Shown here: piece after piece, positions 23,649 to 33,721 of the stretch
Layout of the letters: every line of letters starts with the position of its first letter
How positions within the stretch are numbered: the stretch's first letter is position 1
Source: Dichotomocladium elegans
Lineage: Eukaryota; Mucoromycota; Mucoromycetes; Mucorales; Lichtheimiaceae
Direction of reading: 5' to 3'
NCBI GenBank assembly: GCA_025716815.1
Contig: JAIXMN010000018.1
Span: forward strand, 1 to 64,000
DNA length: 64,000 bases
The notes under the pieces: generated by a model
The model's database searches: none
What the model was told of the DNA's origin: nothing
The model's input: the letters and a program-made list of their open reading frames with translations, nothing else
Program-made: the position numbers and the translations under genes

Positions 23649-24276
23649 TCAACAATTCAAAACATCAAAAAAGTCATAAAATAAACTGTACAAAGGAAAA
23701 AAAAGATCATTCATCAGTTAATATTTGGGAACACGACCCAATGAGGGAAGAACATCCGCAGAAACGTTACGTACGCCAGCTTGCATACGACTCCGGATCT
23801 CCTGCAACAACAGCAGCAGCAGCTCCTGCTCCGACAGAAGGGCAGCCCTCCGTTCATGATCCAAGAGCACTCTTTATATGAGTGCGGGATACCGCTTGCT
23901 TAGACGATGAAGAGCAAAAGAAGGCAAAGAATGAGGTAGTGAGTGAGTGTGTATGTGTGTGTCGCCGAGTGCGTGCTACATGCGAAGTCAAAATGGTTCT
24001 GCACAATCTATCCATGCATTCTCTTCTCTCTGTCCCTCTCCCTGCGTCCCAGTAGAGCAAAAAAAAAAAACACCGGATACTCTTGTTGGTAAAGATGATT
24101 GTTTTGTATTAGATCTATTCCTTGTGACGTCTCGGCTGCCGTGCAACGCACTAATAACCCAGCTCGGTTGATTGCACGAGTTCATGTGCGGGAATCCTTT
24201 ATATGTCGTGGCATAGTGCATAATATTCTATACCTCTCTTTCCTTTCTCTTACATCCCTTCCCCACCTCCCCCCGG
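23649..24276. other. Intergenic, promoter side of the RPEL gene
   Basis: Contains a CAG-type short repeat near 23810, GT-rich sequence near 23940 and an A-run at 24060. No gene is supported. Confidence 0.5.
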
Positions 24277-24945
24277 ATGGGTAAGTTCTTTAACACTCAT
24301 TCTCTCCACACACATCAACTGGCTCAACCCCTCTGACCGGAAAACATTTTTATAAACGTATTTCTCGCACTATCCTGCAGCCTCAACAGAAACTAAGCTG
24401 GATAACTTCCTTTCCCACCGTCCTGACGCCCAGGAGCTCGTTGAAAAAAATATCTTGAAAGGTAATGACTTGAAATAAATGTCCATATACCAGGTATATA
24501 AACCACTGTCTTGTTTTTTTTCCACCCTCCTTCTCTTGAACAACAGATCCCAAGGTGGCGCCTGCTCTTCAGCAGCATCTCGAAGATCTCGAGAAGGCCA
24601 GGCTTCAGGATGCACTCCGTCACAAGATAGAGCACCGACCTACGCGTGACGAATTGGTGGAACAACACATCTTGGGTAAAGGAAAGAAAGAGTGTGTGGG
24701 GGATGGCCAAGAAACGGTCGACTCATATTGGGATTCCTGTTTTGATTCTTCTTATGGCAACTAAGAACCCAAGAACGAGGAAGCTTTCAAAAAGGCACAC
24801 GATGTGCTAGAGACCAAGATCAGTGAACGGCCTAACCCAGAGACGTTATTGGAACAGGGGATCTTGACGCGTAAGTTAAAAAGAAAGAGCAAAAGACGAG
24901 AAAGGAGGAGGGAAAAAATTGACAGGCAAGGTCATCGATGGTTAG
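24277..24945 (+). CDS. Small RPEL-repeat protein
   Basis: A four- to five-exon gene. A mini-exon ATG-G at 24277-24280 splices (donor GTAAGT) to a second exon starting after the AG near 24381. Exons 2-4 each end one RPEL-like motif: FLSHRPDAQELVEKNIL, IEHRPTRDELVEQHIL and ISERPNPETLLEQGIL. The R-P-x3-E/L-x5-IL spacing is the RPEL (PF02755) pattern. Animal RPEL proteins bind G-actin, but tiny fungal RPEL proteins are not well characterised. Alternative 3' ends are a 52-nt intron giving a stop at 24945, or read-through to about 24970. The protein is about 110-140 aa. Confidence 0.75.
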
Positions 24946-25146
24946 CCCAAGACATGGCAACGCAAGATTAGCAACTATCCTGGTGACCAACCACAGCAGC
25001 GCACAACTCTCCCCCAAAACGAAATCCAATTTTGCAAATAAAAATTTCTTTATATTTGGCTATGCATACTTTTATTTACAGTACTAAATATCTAAAATTA
25101 TATAAGACCAATTGACAGCAAACACGATCACGGTCGGGAAGGTATA

Positions 25147-25401
25147 TCACTGCGTAACGCATGAGGAGTCGCGCGCAGGTTTACCAACCGGTACTGTCTT
25201 ACGAGGAGCAGTCCACAAAGGGTCACCTTGCACGTACTTGGGTGATGGTGGAGGTGGAGGTGGTGGAGGCGGTGGCGGCGGAGGAGGAGGAGGAGGAGGA
25301 GGAGAAGCGAGAACGACCGGTGTTGTTGGAACGCTAACTGGCTGAACGAGGCAGCTGGGTGGTGCAAAGCCAGGTTGGCTGAAAACAATATTGTTATACA
25401 T
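25147..25401 (-). CDS. Proline-tract ORF (uncertain)
   Basis: An 84-residue frame (MYNNIVFSQPGFAPPSCLVQ start) with about 19 consecutive prolines and a short tail ending SSCVTQ. The proline tract comes from a GGN microsatellite on the plus strand at about 25247-25308. The N-terminal YNN/FSQPGFAPP part has a protein-like composition, but there is no other evidence. It may be a real small Pro-rich protein or a chance frame in a repeat. Confidence 0.35.
   Translation of the reverse strand: MYNNIVFSQPGFAPPSCLVQPVSVPTTPVVLASPPPPPPPPPPPPPPPPPPPSPKYVQGDPLWTAPRKTVPVGKPARDSSCVTQ
25247..25308. repeat. GGN (GGT/GGA/GGC) microsatellite
   Basis: Imperfect GGT, GGA and GGC triplets in tandem; encodes polyproline on the minus strand. 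Confidence 0.9.
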
Positions 25402-25418
25402 GGCGGAAATTGCGTCGG

Positions 25419-25480
25419 CCCCACCTTGCTTGACTGGTCTTTATATAGAGACCAGTCAAGCCGGAGGGCTTAAGGTGGGG
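25419..25480. repeat. Two-tier inverted repeat with a TATATA loop
   Basis: The inner arms CTTGACTGGTCT (25429-25440) and AGACCAGTCAAG (25449-25460) are a perfect 12-bp inverted repeat around the loop TTATATAG. The outer arms CCCCACCTT (25419-25427) and AAGGTGGGG (25472-25480) are also perfectly complementary. It lies just upstream of the proline-tract ORF and about 470 bases from the Fanzor element. Confidence 0.85.
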
Positions 25481-25950
25481 ATGGGGGGGGGGGAATGGCT
25501 TGTGTTCAGGTCGATTGAAAGCCATCGACGCAGCCGATCCCCATCGCCGTGACAGGGCATCGCCTGGTTTTCTAAAACGGGCGGGCTCCTTCCCAGAAGC
25601 GGAATATGAGATTTCTCCAAATCAACTGACTCGGGACGGGCAGATGACCATGTTGTGTCCTCCCCCCATCATGTGAGGTGTAACGGCTCTCTGGGCAATC
25701 CTCTCCGTCAATCGTTCAATATTAGAGAACGATTGTCCACTTGATCGTCTCCATCCCGCGCACCATCTCCCTTTTAATCGAGAGAAGAATAGTCGATGGG
25801 GGTAAAATCACTGAGTTTCAAAGTTCAACGGAGTTCGCTTCCAATGGATGTACTGTGATGCGTATGTGTGCTTGTGTGAGTGAGTACTTTGCCATTTATC
25901 AAGACGTTTGTTTTGTGCGCAAATGAATTAATATGGGTGGGGGAGAAGTG
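25481..25950. other. Intergenic, poly-G followed by unremarkable sequence
   Basis: A run of G lies at about 25482-25492. Beyond it I see no gene or repeat up to the Fanzor element end. Confidence 0.5.
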
Positions 25951-26020
25951 ATACTTTATTTTCCGAAATAAATTTCGTACACGAAATAAAAACAATGGCG
26001 TATCAATAGATAAAAAGATT
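25951..26020. repeat. Terminal inverted repeat, Fanzor element copy 2, right end
   Basis: Right terminus relative to the minus-strand Fanzor gene. ATACTTTATTTTCC and the internal TATCAATAG-AAAAAGATTTCG block pair with the other end at 28672-28729. Confidence 0.75.
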
Positions 26021-26044
26021 TCGCATTCATGGATTAATGTATGT

Positions 26045-26156
26045 TACTCCTTCATCACACCCGTGAACTTGCAACACACCGCTCTTCCAACAGAAGAGGG
26101 CTTACCCTCAAGGGATTGTGGTTATCCTGAGTGTGCCAGCGATAACTGATGCGGAA
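26045..26156 (-). ncRNA. Candidate guide-RNA (omega RNA) scaffold of Fanzor copy 2
   Basis: Read on the minus strand this block parallels the one after the intact Fanzor (42455-42555): CAGTTATCGCTG, then CAGGATAACCACA, a CCC-TTGA-GGG hairpin, a CTCTTC/GAAGAG hairpin, and GGTGTGTTG. The two copies agree far more here than in the element's left arm, and stem changes keep pairing. Position at the 3' side of a TnpB/Fanzor gene is where guide RNAs are encoded. Function is inferred, not shown. Confidence 0.6.
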
Positions 26157-26209
26157 ACTTATTGGTCGGGCCCATGGCCGTCTCGATCGGCCTGAGCGTG
26201 TACGTCGTG

Positions 26210-27972
26210 GCCTTCAACTAGCTTCAGACAATTGTGCAATATTTCCTCTCTGAAATCTTGCTGGGATGGTGCCATCTTCCCGAAGACCACGGCGGATATG
26301 ATGCTTATTAAGAGCCGCCACCAGATCCCGATTCCAAAACCTTGGTTAACGAACGCCCACTGCCTTGCCTGCTGCACAGTTTGATTTGAACATCTCTTGA
26401 AATATCAGTATATTAGAAAATATGCACACCCTGATAGCCTTTCCTACAATAGCAGGCCATGGCAAAGAGTGATTGGGTCGTTGATTTGGGCGTGGATTAG
26501 GCACCGTTTTGAAGGCAATGAGAGACTCATTACCGCAGGTGGGGCAGGGGTTGCTGGTTTTGTACCCATCAATTAAATATACATTGCGGTTTTTCTTCTT
26601 CAACAGCGTCTGAAAGCCTACACCGCGGATAGGCTCGTGGTTATCTGGTATTTGGCGCAGACCAGTTTCCAATCACGAACACGGCCTTACTTTCAAACTT
26701 CGCGTTCATAGAGTCGAGAAGCTTTTCACCAGCTTGATGCTTCTTGTGCAAAATGCGGACAGGCAAAATTTTCGAAATAAAAATCGGGGGTTCGTTGTGG
26801 ATGCTGCGTAGAAGGTCGTGAGAAGCGTGGAGACCTGGTTCTTGGCAGTGAGATATCCCGCGTAGTCGAGTACGGAAATGTGTACGACTTTGGTACTGAA
26901 ATAGATGCTATTCGGCTAACGCCATCCCAGGCCGCTCTGCCTTGACTCGTTCTCTCAACCTGTTGCGGTATCACTTGGCCTCCCGTGTATGATCCTGAAG
27001 CGGTTTTTTATAGCGGAATGTTTGGTGGTTATCGGGTGAAGAGCTCACATGAACGCAATATAACAGGTCCCTTTTGCCAGGATCAACGGCGACCCACTCG
27101 CCTATATGATGTCTTCATTTCGGATTAGCTGTGGATTGGTGTACTCGATATCTTCTTTCTGGACCCCAAATCTCTGTCCAAACCCAGATTGAAGGCCATT
27201 TATTTTCTTGAACACTATTAACACCGACGCTATCGGTATGAATAGCCCACGAAATTGGAGCAGCTCGGACCCCCTGAGGCTTGAAAGCTTTAGACTTCAG
27301 GTTTACAACTCGTCTCCAGCGCTCCATGTTGCTTAGGTGAGATTTTATTTTGCACCCGAGGATTTGGTAGCAGAAGATTTTGGTATCGATCTCCATGTAA
27401 CATGGTGCCCGCGACCGACGAAATGGGAAACAGTTGAAGCCGCTTATCCCATTCTCTTCACAGACGTGAGCGATCTGAAAGAAAGCATCGAAATGTTTAT
27501 CGGGGCGGGACTTGGCGTCGTAGTAGCTACTCTGGTGCTGGAATTGGTAGTTCCGAGAGTGTGAGTTCGAAGCAGGTTGTATGATATCGTATGCTTCCCG
27601 AAGAAAGGCAGGATCGGCAAGTATATCTTTCCTCACAGCACCTCGCCGGGCAGTGGCCAGCTTGAACCGTGTGGCATGTCGTATAATGCTTTCTTATTCA
27701 TGTAGGTAGTATAGATCTTGATGCCTTCGTAAAATGAGCATTGCCGAGAATAAGGAAACACCGGCCATTCATATCCGGATATCTGAAGGTACTCATTCTT
27801 GTGATGACTAATTGACTCTCGGATACGGACAGTTTCATCTTGAGTGCGACGTTCGGTTTTGTTACCCATGTAAAGCCCAACTTCAGAAAAGTATTCCTCC
27901 GTCATGTTTGCTTGGATATTAAACTTTGGATTGTGCGCCGCCTCGTTGATGAAAATGGGTTTGGCAAAGATG
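26210..27972 (-). pseudogene. Fanzor RNA-guided nuclease, broken copy
   Basis: Fragments align in order with the Fanzor at 40241. The first is PIFINEAA to YTTYMN (27972-27700). About 48 codons are then missing and the frame changes at about 27695 (IIRHATRFKLATARRG). The part from ILADPAFLREAYDIIQP to FKPQG continues to 27255. RuvC-I is at about 27100-27070 (VDPGKRDLLYC). HEPIRGVGFQTLLKKK and GYKTSNPCPTCGNES lie at 26660-26540, and FWNRDLVAALN at about 26340-26310. Multiple frameshifts and stops prove inactivation. The first ~63 codons of the other copy are not recognisable. The DE of the DEYKTS block reads DG here, a lost putative catalytic glutamate. Confidence 0.88.
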
Positions 27973-28671
27973 AAGACAAGGGTATATAACTCCTTATTAT
28001 CATCTCATTACTGCGCGTGTGCTACCTCTTTGCTCCGGGGAACCTCAATGGTTTGGTCAGTATTTCAAGAGCAGAAAAACGTGTGCACGGACGCACCCTA
28101 TCTGCTCTACTCATGTGTAATTCCCACGGGAGATCGATTGCTGTAAAAACAATAATATTAACGGCGACTTCCGAGCTATTCTCCCTTTGAACGAGCGGTG
28201 TACAGGCACGACAGGAGATTGCCGAAATTAACATTGTGGTTTTCCGTTTATGCAAAAGGCATGAATGTCCGCGTGTATTTTTTTTTCATGTAGGACAACT
28301 GACGAGTATCCAACCAGAGTTACTACAGCTCCTGGGAAGTATAGAGACATGGTCATGGTTATCATGTTTTCATCAGTGGGTCCAATTCTTTGCCATCTTT
28401 TCATCCGTTGATGCAGCAAGTGCTAGCTCTAGCATTAAGGTGTGGTGATGGTTATATGCCACCGCTACTCTATACCGTTTTCAGAAATTGAAGTCGTATC
28501 ATAACAGTTCAGAAGTGGCAAGTTCACTAAAATAGAAGCGTGTTTTTCCAAGAAGCCTTTACGCGTGATGATAAATCTTTATATCGACCTTATACATTGA
28601 CCAATCGCACCCGTACTTGGTGAGCTGGCTTGGTAAGTCAAAATAAAAAGGGGGTGTTTTCTGTTGACTAA

Positions 28672-28729
28672 CGAAATCTTTTGCCTGTTGATACGACAAT
28701 TTCGAAATCGATTTTGGAAAATAAAGTAT
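28672..28729. repeat. Terminal inverted repeat, Fanzor element copy 2, left end
   Basis: Ends in GGAAAATAAAGTAT; the inner CGAAATCTTTTGCCTGTTGA is the complement-side partner of the block at 26000-26021. Confidence 0.75.
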
Positions 28730-29216
28730 AACAGCGGACATGTCCATGAATAACTACCCTGCATATTTTACCTGTGATCCCTACGTCATTGGTTCAAGAA
28801 GAAATGATCGAATGGATCTGATGACAGGGTCGGCGTCACTAGAGCTCATCATCAGACTTCCCAGCATTGTGCCTGCTTAACTAGAATTTATGGACCCGTA
28901 ACACCGGTGATAACATGAAATAGCAACGGTTCAATAGTGCCATATATCGTCCCTGACCGAATCTGCTGTTATTCATAAATGCTGGAACCGCCAAACCTCT
29001 CCCCCCAATTTCCGGCCCGTGAAATTACCTTGATATTTCCTTACTATGATTGGCTACAGCTGAAAATAACGTACGTTCATTCGTTGACACCGGCGCCCTC
29101 AAATGAAGACCGCCCGAGTGAGGGCGTCCGGATGAGGAGGGGGGGTGGGGTGGAAGTAACTTAATGAAGTATGACCAAGGAACAATGGCGATTCTCTCTC
29201 TTTCTGAATACCAAGG
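28730..29216. other. Intergenic, RPL26 promoter side
   Basis: No gene supported. A short G-run occurs near 29143. The last 200 bases serve as the RPL26 promoter/leader. Confidence 0.5.
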
Positions 29217-30098
29217 ATGAAGTTTTCCGCGGGTAAGATAATCTCTTTATAACCTGGTATCAAAATAGACACGTGTGGATGGATGGATGGATGGATGGAT
29301 GGATGGATGCGAGGCTCGCAGCGTTAGACGATTCAGCTCTCGAGACCCAGTATCATATATACCTGCATACATTACGCCGTGCCATACAGACCTACACACA
29401 TCTTTGATATCCTTCTTCTTTCTCGTTTGACTTGCCTTCGACTAATCGAACGCCATGAATCACTAGACGTCAGCTCTTCTCGCCGTAAGTGCCGCAAGGC
29501 TCATTTCTCTGCCTCCTCGACTGAGCGTCGCAAGATTATGAGCTCGGCCTTGTCCAAGGAGCTTCGCGAAAAGTACAACGTATGACCCTCCTCCCCTCTT
29601 CTCCGAAATCAATATGCAGCGCAATTCAATTGGATCTTGAACAACAGTACTGAATCGAATCCTTTTATAACTTCCAATAGACCCGCTCCATCCCTGTCCG
29701 CCGTGATGACGAGGTCTTGGTTGTCCGTGGCAGCATGAAGGGCCGCGAGGGCAAGGTTGTTCAGGTCTATCGTAAGAAGTGGGTCATCCACATTGATCGC
29801 GTCAACCGCGAGAAGGCCAACGGTAAGAAATTAGGCATCAGTGGCGGTGATGATCAGGATGGTGGGTGGGGGTGTTGGAGTGCTTTGCTTACGATAGATA
29901 AAATGCAGGTGCCACCGTTGCCATCGGTATCCACCCCTCCAACGTTGTCATTACCAAGCTCAAGATCGACAAGAGCCGTCAGGCCATTCTCGACCGCAAG
30001 GATCGTTCCAAGAAGGCCAACGCTATGCAGCAGGTAAACAGGGAAGATAGCACACGCAAGAAATGTTGACAGCTCATCCGCTTGTTGTTGTATAGTAA
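29217..30098 (+). CDS. RPL26: 60S ribosomal protein L26 (uL24)
   Basis: Exons 29217-29232 (MKFSA start), 29467-29579, 29681-29822 and 29909-30033, each bounded by GT-AG. The spliced protein reads [20 protein letters not shown], then [20 protein letters not shown], then [20 protein letters not shown] (KOW motif), and ends [12 protein letters not shown]. This is uL24, at the peptide exit tunnel of the large subunit. The stop is unusual: exon 4 ends CAG|GTAAAC and the next AG (30095) is followed at once by TAA, so the last exon supplies only the stop. Read-through of that intron would add about 11 residues instead. Confidence 0.93.
29276..29309. repeat. GGAT tetranucleotide microsatellite
   Basis: About eight GGAT units inside the first RPL26 intron. 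Confidence 0.95.
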
Positions 30099-30400
30099 AT
30101 GATCTGAATTGTCGAAATAAAGGATGGAAAACACACACAAACACACACATAAGAGAGAGAGAACATAAGAAAGTGATGAGCACTACCGCTGCCGCAGCAG
30201 CATATGACAATCTCTTGATGAACATGGTGGCAGGTGTATCTGAGAAATATACGTCAGAGCAAGGGCTGAAAAACCCGTGGGAGGTTGTTGCTAAGAAGGG
30301 ACGGACTTTTTTTAGTTGGGCAAATAATCCGCATGATTTCCAACTTCGACACTTTCCCTCTATCCCTTTCTCTCTGGTTGTCCTGAGTACATAGTATAGA
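30099..30400. other. RPL26 to choline-transporter spacer
   Basis: Carries a CACACA stretch and a 73-residue open frame (30173-30394, MMSTTAAAAAYDNLL) ending just before the next gene. Its status as gene, leader uORF or chance frame cannot be decided. Confidence 0.35.
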
Positions 30401-32963
30401 ATGGATCGCTCTATCTCTGATTTTGCGAAAGGAGTTTACTCTGCATTAAGAGGAAGCGTAATGCAACACCGCGGAATCCGATCCGCTTATATGCAGATGG
30501 AGCAGGAATCAGACGATGAAGAACAAGGCGGGGATATTGCCCACAGTCTTTTCTATTCCGTCCACCAGCAAGATCCTGGCGAAGAGAGCATTCCATTGAC
30601 CGACTCATATGCCTACTCTGATCGAAGTCAGCTCATGTTTGAGCATGAAGTCAGTGACGATTGCAATGCACACTCGGGACTGCGGGAGTCGGATTATGAA
30701 GAGAGTCTAGTATGTATACTTGTTAGCAGTAACGATTTACGTCACTTGCGTATTAAACAGTAAAATGATAAGAAACCATCGGCGATCTATCTGGAACCAT
30801 CCACGGCAGAGGCAGCAACAATGTCAGACGGAGTTGGACTGATAACCCACCAAAGGACATCCTTATCTGAGTCTCTATTACCGACAGCTTCCGCTGTATG
30901 TTTTTTCTCGAGTCGCGCAGTTCGTCGTTTGCCTACTATGTACAAACCACCTTCTTTTTATTTATTACATTCCAGATTCCGAAGGGTATTACATCCACGA
31001 AGACAGAGCGGAAACTACGTGACCCGTTCTTTGCAGTATTGTACTGTCTCTGCCTGACTGTGTTTGTACTGAGCGGTGTTATCGTTGCCTTATCCACCAA
31101 TGCAAGTAGCATGCTGCTTTGTTATCATTATGCGGTTATTAAGACACTGACGTTATATCATTAGAGCCACGCGCTCGAACGGGGTGCAAGAGGAACCATG
31201 TTCAAGACAATCACGGACTGCGCTAGTAATAGACATCGCGAGCTGCTTAATAATCGATACGCTAAGCTTTCACCATGTAGGTTTAATAGCGGCGATGGTC
31301 AGTATAGCTTTTGTATCCGGCGCAATATGGATATATATTCTCCGCACATTTACAAAGGTATCCGATATGATGGGCATAGTGAGAAGTTTGGAAATACATA
31401 GTTGACATTGTGAACTGGCGGGGGGGGGGCTTCATCACCAGGTGATAGTCTGGGGAACGGTCATTTTCGTTCCTTGTTCTCTTGTTGGCGTTTTCCTTTG
31501 GTCATTGATTGAATCAAGGCGAAGCGATAATCTCGATGGCGGGTAAACGTTTGATTCATGATCCGTCTTCAAAATCATGCGCTAACGTCCTGCCGTCCTA
31601 GTTTGACAGCGCTCTCGTGCATACCGCTTGTCCTGGCTCTTTTGCATGTCAAGATATTACATAGCGGGTATCAGCAGATCAACAAGACAATCGTTGTCCT
31701 GGAAGTGAGTTCATCAGTTATTGGTTTATTCTTTCAATTGGATACTGACGGAACAAGTTGGCATGCGACGTGCTGCGCTATAATCCGGGTATCATCGTGG
31801 TTTCACTGTTCTTGATGGTCGCGTTTATCATCTTTACGGTTATTTGGATGATTCTCTTTACTCGTCTGTGGCTTATGGGCCATTTGCCATCTGATAGTAG
31901 TTCTGGTAAGCCAGCAATAGCTGGGGGGATTAAACATATCAAGCTAACTTTTTTCTTTTTTCATGCAGCTATTGTGTGGATTGTGAACGATAACGTATAT
32001 TTATTGGCCATGTTTTACATATTTATGTATCTCTGGACATCAGCGCTCCTGATCAACATGCAGAGGTAAAGATCGAGGGGAGTGCGTTGGAGAAATGTAT
32101 ACAATATAACACTTGCGATATGCAGATTCACGCTTTCTGCCATCATTGCCCAGTGGTACTTTCATAGACACGAGCCAACAAAGACCAACGCAGAAATGGC
32201 TTGGAGGGTGGGGTTGGCCCGTGCGGCTACGACATCATTGGGTACTATCGCATTGGGAAGTTTAGTCCTATCTGTTGTTCAGGGACTCCAGTATCTTACC
32301 CAGTTTATTCGAAAGGTGTGTGTATGACTCATACCATGATGTATAGCGCAGAAAATTAATCTGGCTCGTTTTGCCCGGGATAATAGCGATTCAAAATGTC
32401 ATGGCCTCTCATGACAGTGATATCGGCTTTTCTGTCATTTCTCGAAGCGATTACCAGCGAGATCAATAATTATACTATCGCTCTTGCAGGAATCACGGGT
32501 GAAGGCTTCTATTCTTCGGCTAGGTCGAGTACTAAGATCTTCCGACGGAATCTACTATCGGGCCTAGTGGGAAGTATGTATTCTTTATATCATGAAAAGT
32601 GCATCCGATTTAATTTCTTTTCTTAGACGTGCTGACGAAGATGATCCTCTATGTCGGATCACTCGTTATCGCATTGTCTTCTGGATTTGGAGTGTATATT
32701 TTTGCGACGCACAATCTGCGTTCACCGTATGGGCTGCTGATCGGTCTCCTGGGATCGATTTTCCCGTTATACATGTCAAAATTTTTTTCATATATCATGA
32801 CCAGCATGTGAGTATTCCGAGGCGATGGTCATGTGACTGCAGTTGCTAACGTCTATTGTGGAATAATAGCGTGGATGCTACGTTCTTGTGCTATGCCATT
32901 GATCTTGATACCGGCACGATCCACATGTCTGCGGCACACGAGGTCTTCTCCAACCTCGATTAA
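30401..32963 (+). CDS. Choline-transporter-like membrane protein (SLC44/CTL, Pns1)
   Basis: A multi-exon gene of about ten short introns starting MDRSISDFAKGVYSALRG. An acidic cytosolic N-terminus is followed by many hydrophobic segments. Diagnostic SLC44 blocks appear late: IIAQWYFHRHEP, LGTIALGSLVLSVVQGLQYL, NNYTIALAGITGEGFYSSAR, NLLSGLVGN, and the C-terminal TFLCYAIDLDTGTIHMS ending VFSNLD at 32963. The DATFLCYAIDLD box is typical of the family C-terminus. SLC44 proteins are multi-pass membrane proteins linked to choline transport in animals; yeast Pns1 has no firm substrate. Exon edges in the 30700-31900 part are approximate. Confidence 0.85.
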
Positions 32964-33597
32964 ATTCTATCTTCGTTCCATATACATAACTTTCTTCCCC
33001 TTCTTGTTTTATAACTTACGCATATATATATATATATATACCTGCGCTTTCCCTTCATATCGATAAATTTCTCCATTTTTTAGTTACGTTACGAGCTGTG
33101 TGCCAAACCGGATGGGGATGGGGTTAGTTGTCGCACCCGCCACCCCCGGTGATTTTGTTATTTTTTCATTCTCCTAGATGACACATCCTGCCTCCGATAT
33201 CTGAGTTACAGACCCAAAAAAAAAAAAAAATGTATTACCCGATAGACCGGGCGCCATTCTCTGATATCAATGTTTCCGTACCTTTTGGATGATCTAAAAA
33301 GACCGTTAGTTTTTCATACCAGAATAGAATACGCCACCTCATTCAAAAGAGAGCAAAATGCACGATATCCGAGGTCTATTTCCATTATTTTAATCTACCT
33401 ATAGTGTTTGACGAAGAGAGAATGTGTGTGCACGAATCCCGCTCTTCAAAAGAAAAAGAAACTGCGAAAACAAAACAAAAAACAAAAAAAAAACAAAATA
33501 GGACCGGTGTAACTCTCTTTTTCCTTTTCTTTCGTTTTTCCTTGTAAACGCTCAATAGAGATACTCTGCCTATAAAGTAAGGAAACGGAAGAGAGCA

Positions 33598-33628
<31 letters not shown>

Positions 33629-33721
33629 GAAAGAGAGAGGAAACAAAAACAGACGCGGACCTTGCATACAACAACAAACGGCTCACCAACTACCAACCCA
33701 CCATCGTGTTTTACAACAGTC
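32964..33721. repeat. Low-complexity spacer upstream of CLU1
   Basis: Contains a TA tract (33016-33040), a 15-base A run near 33216, a purine tract with AAAAC units near 33470-33500 and a GA tract at 33597-33640. No gene is supported; the GA tract lies about 90 bases before the CLU1 start and may be part of its promoter or leader. Confidence 0.8.

Larger units (their letters stand above)
25951..28729 (-). mobile_element. Degenerate Fanzor transposon with inverted ends (copy 2)
   Basis: The lower end begins ATACTTTATTTTCC (25951). The upper end finishes GGAAAATAAAGTAT (28716-28729), its exact reverse complement. The match extends inward with gaps: GGCGTATCAATAG near 25998 corresponds to the complement of CTGTTGATACGAC near 28685. 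Total length is 2779 bp. Inside, on the minus strand, are a left arm of about 750 bp with no recognised gene, the broken Fanzor gene, and the conserved non-coding block. No clear target duplication is visible in the flanks (GAAGTG left, AACAGC right). The shared ends show the whole unit moved as one element. Confidence 0.75.

Noticed and set aside
23810..23835. CAG repeat near 23815 as a gene fragment
   Set aside because: Short microsatellite with no coding context.
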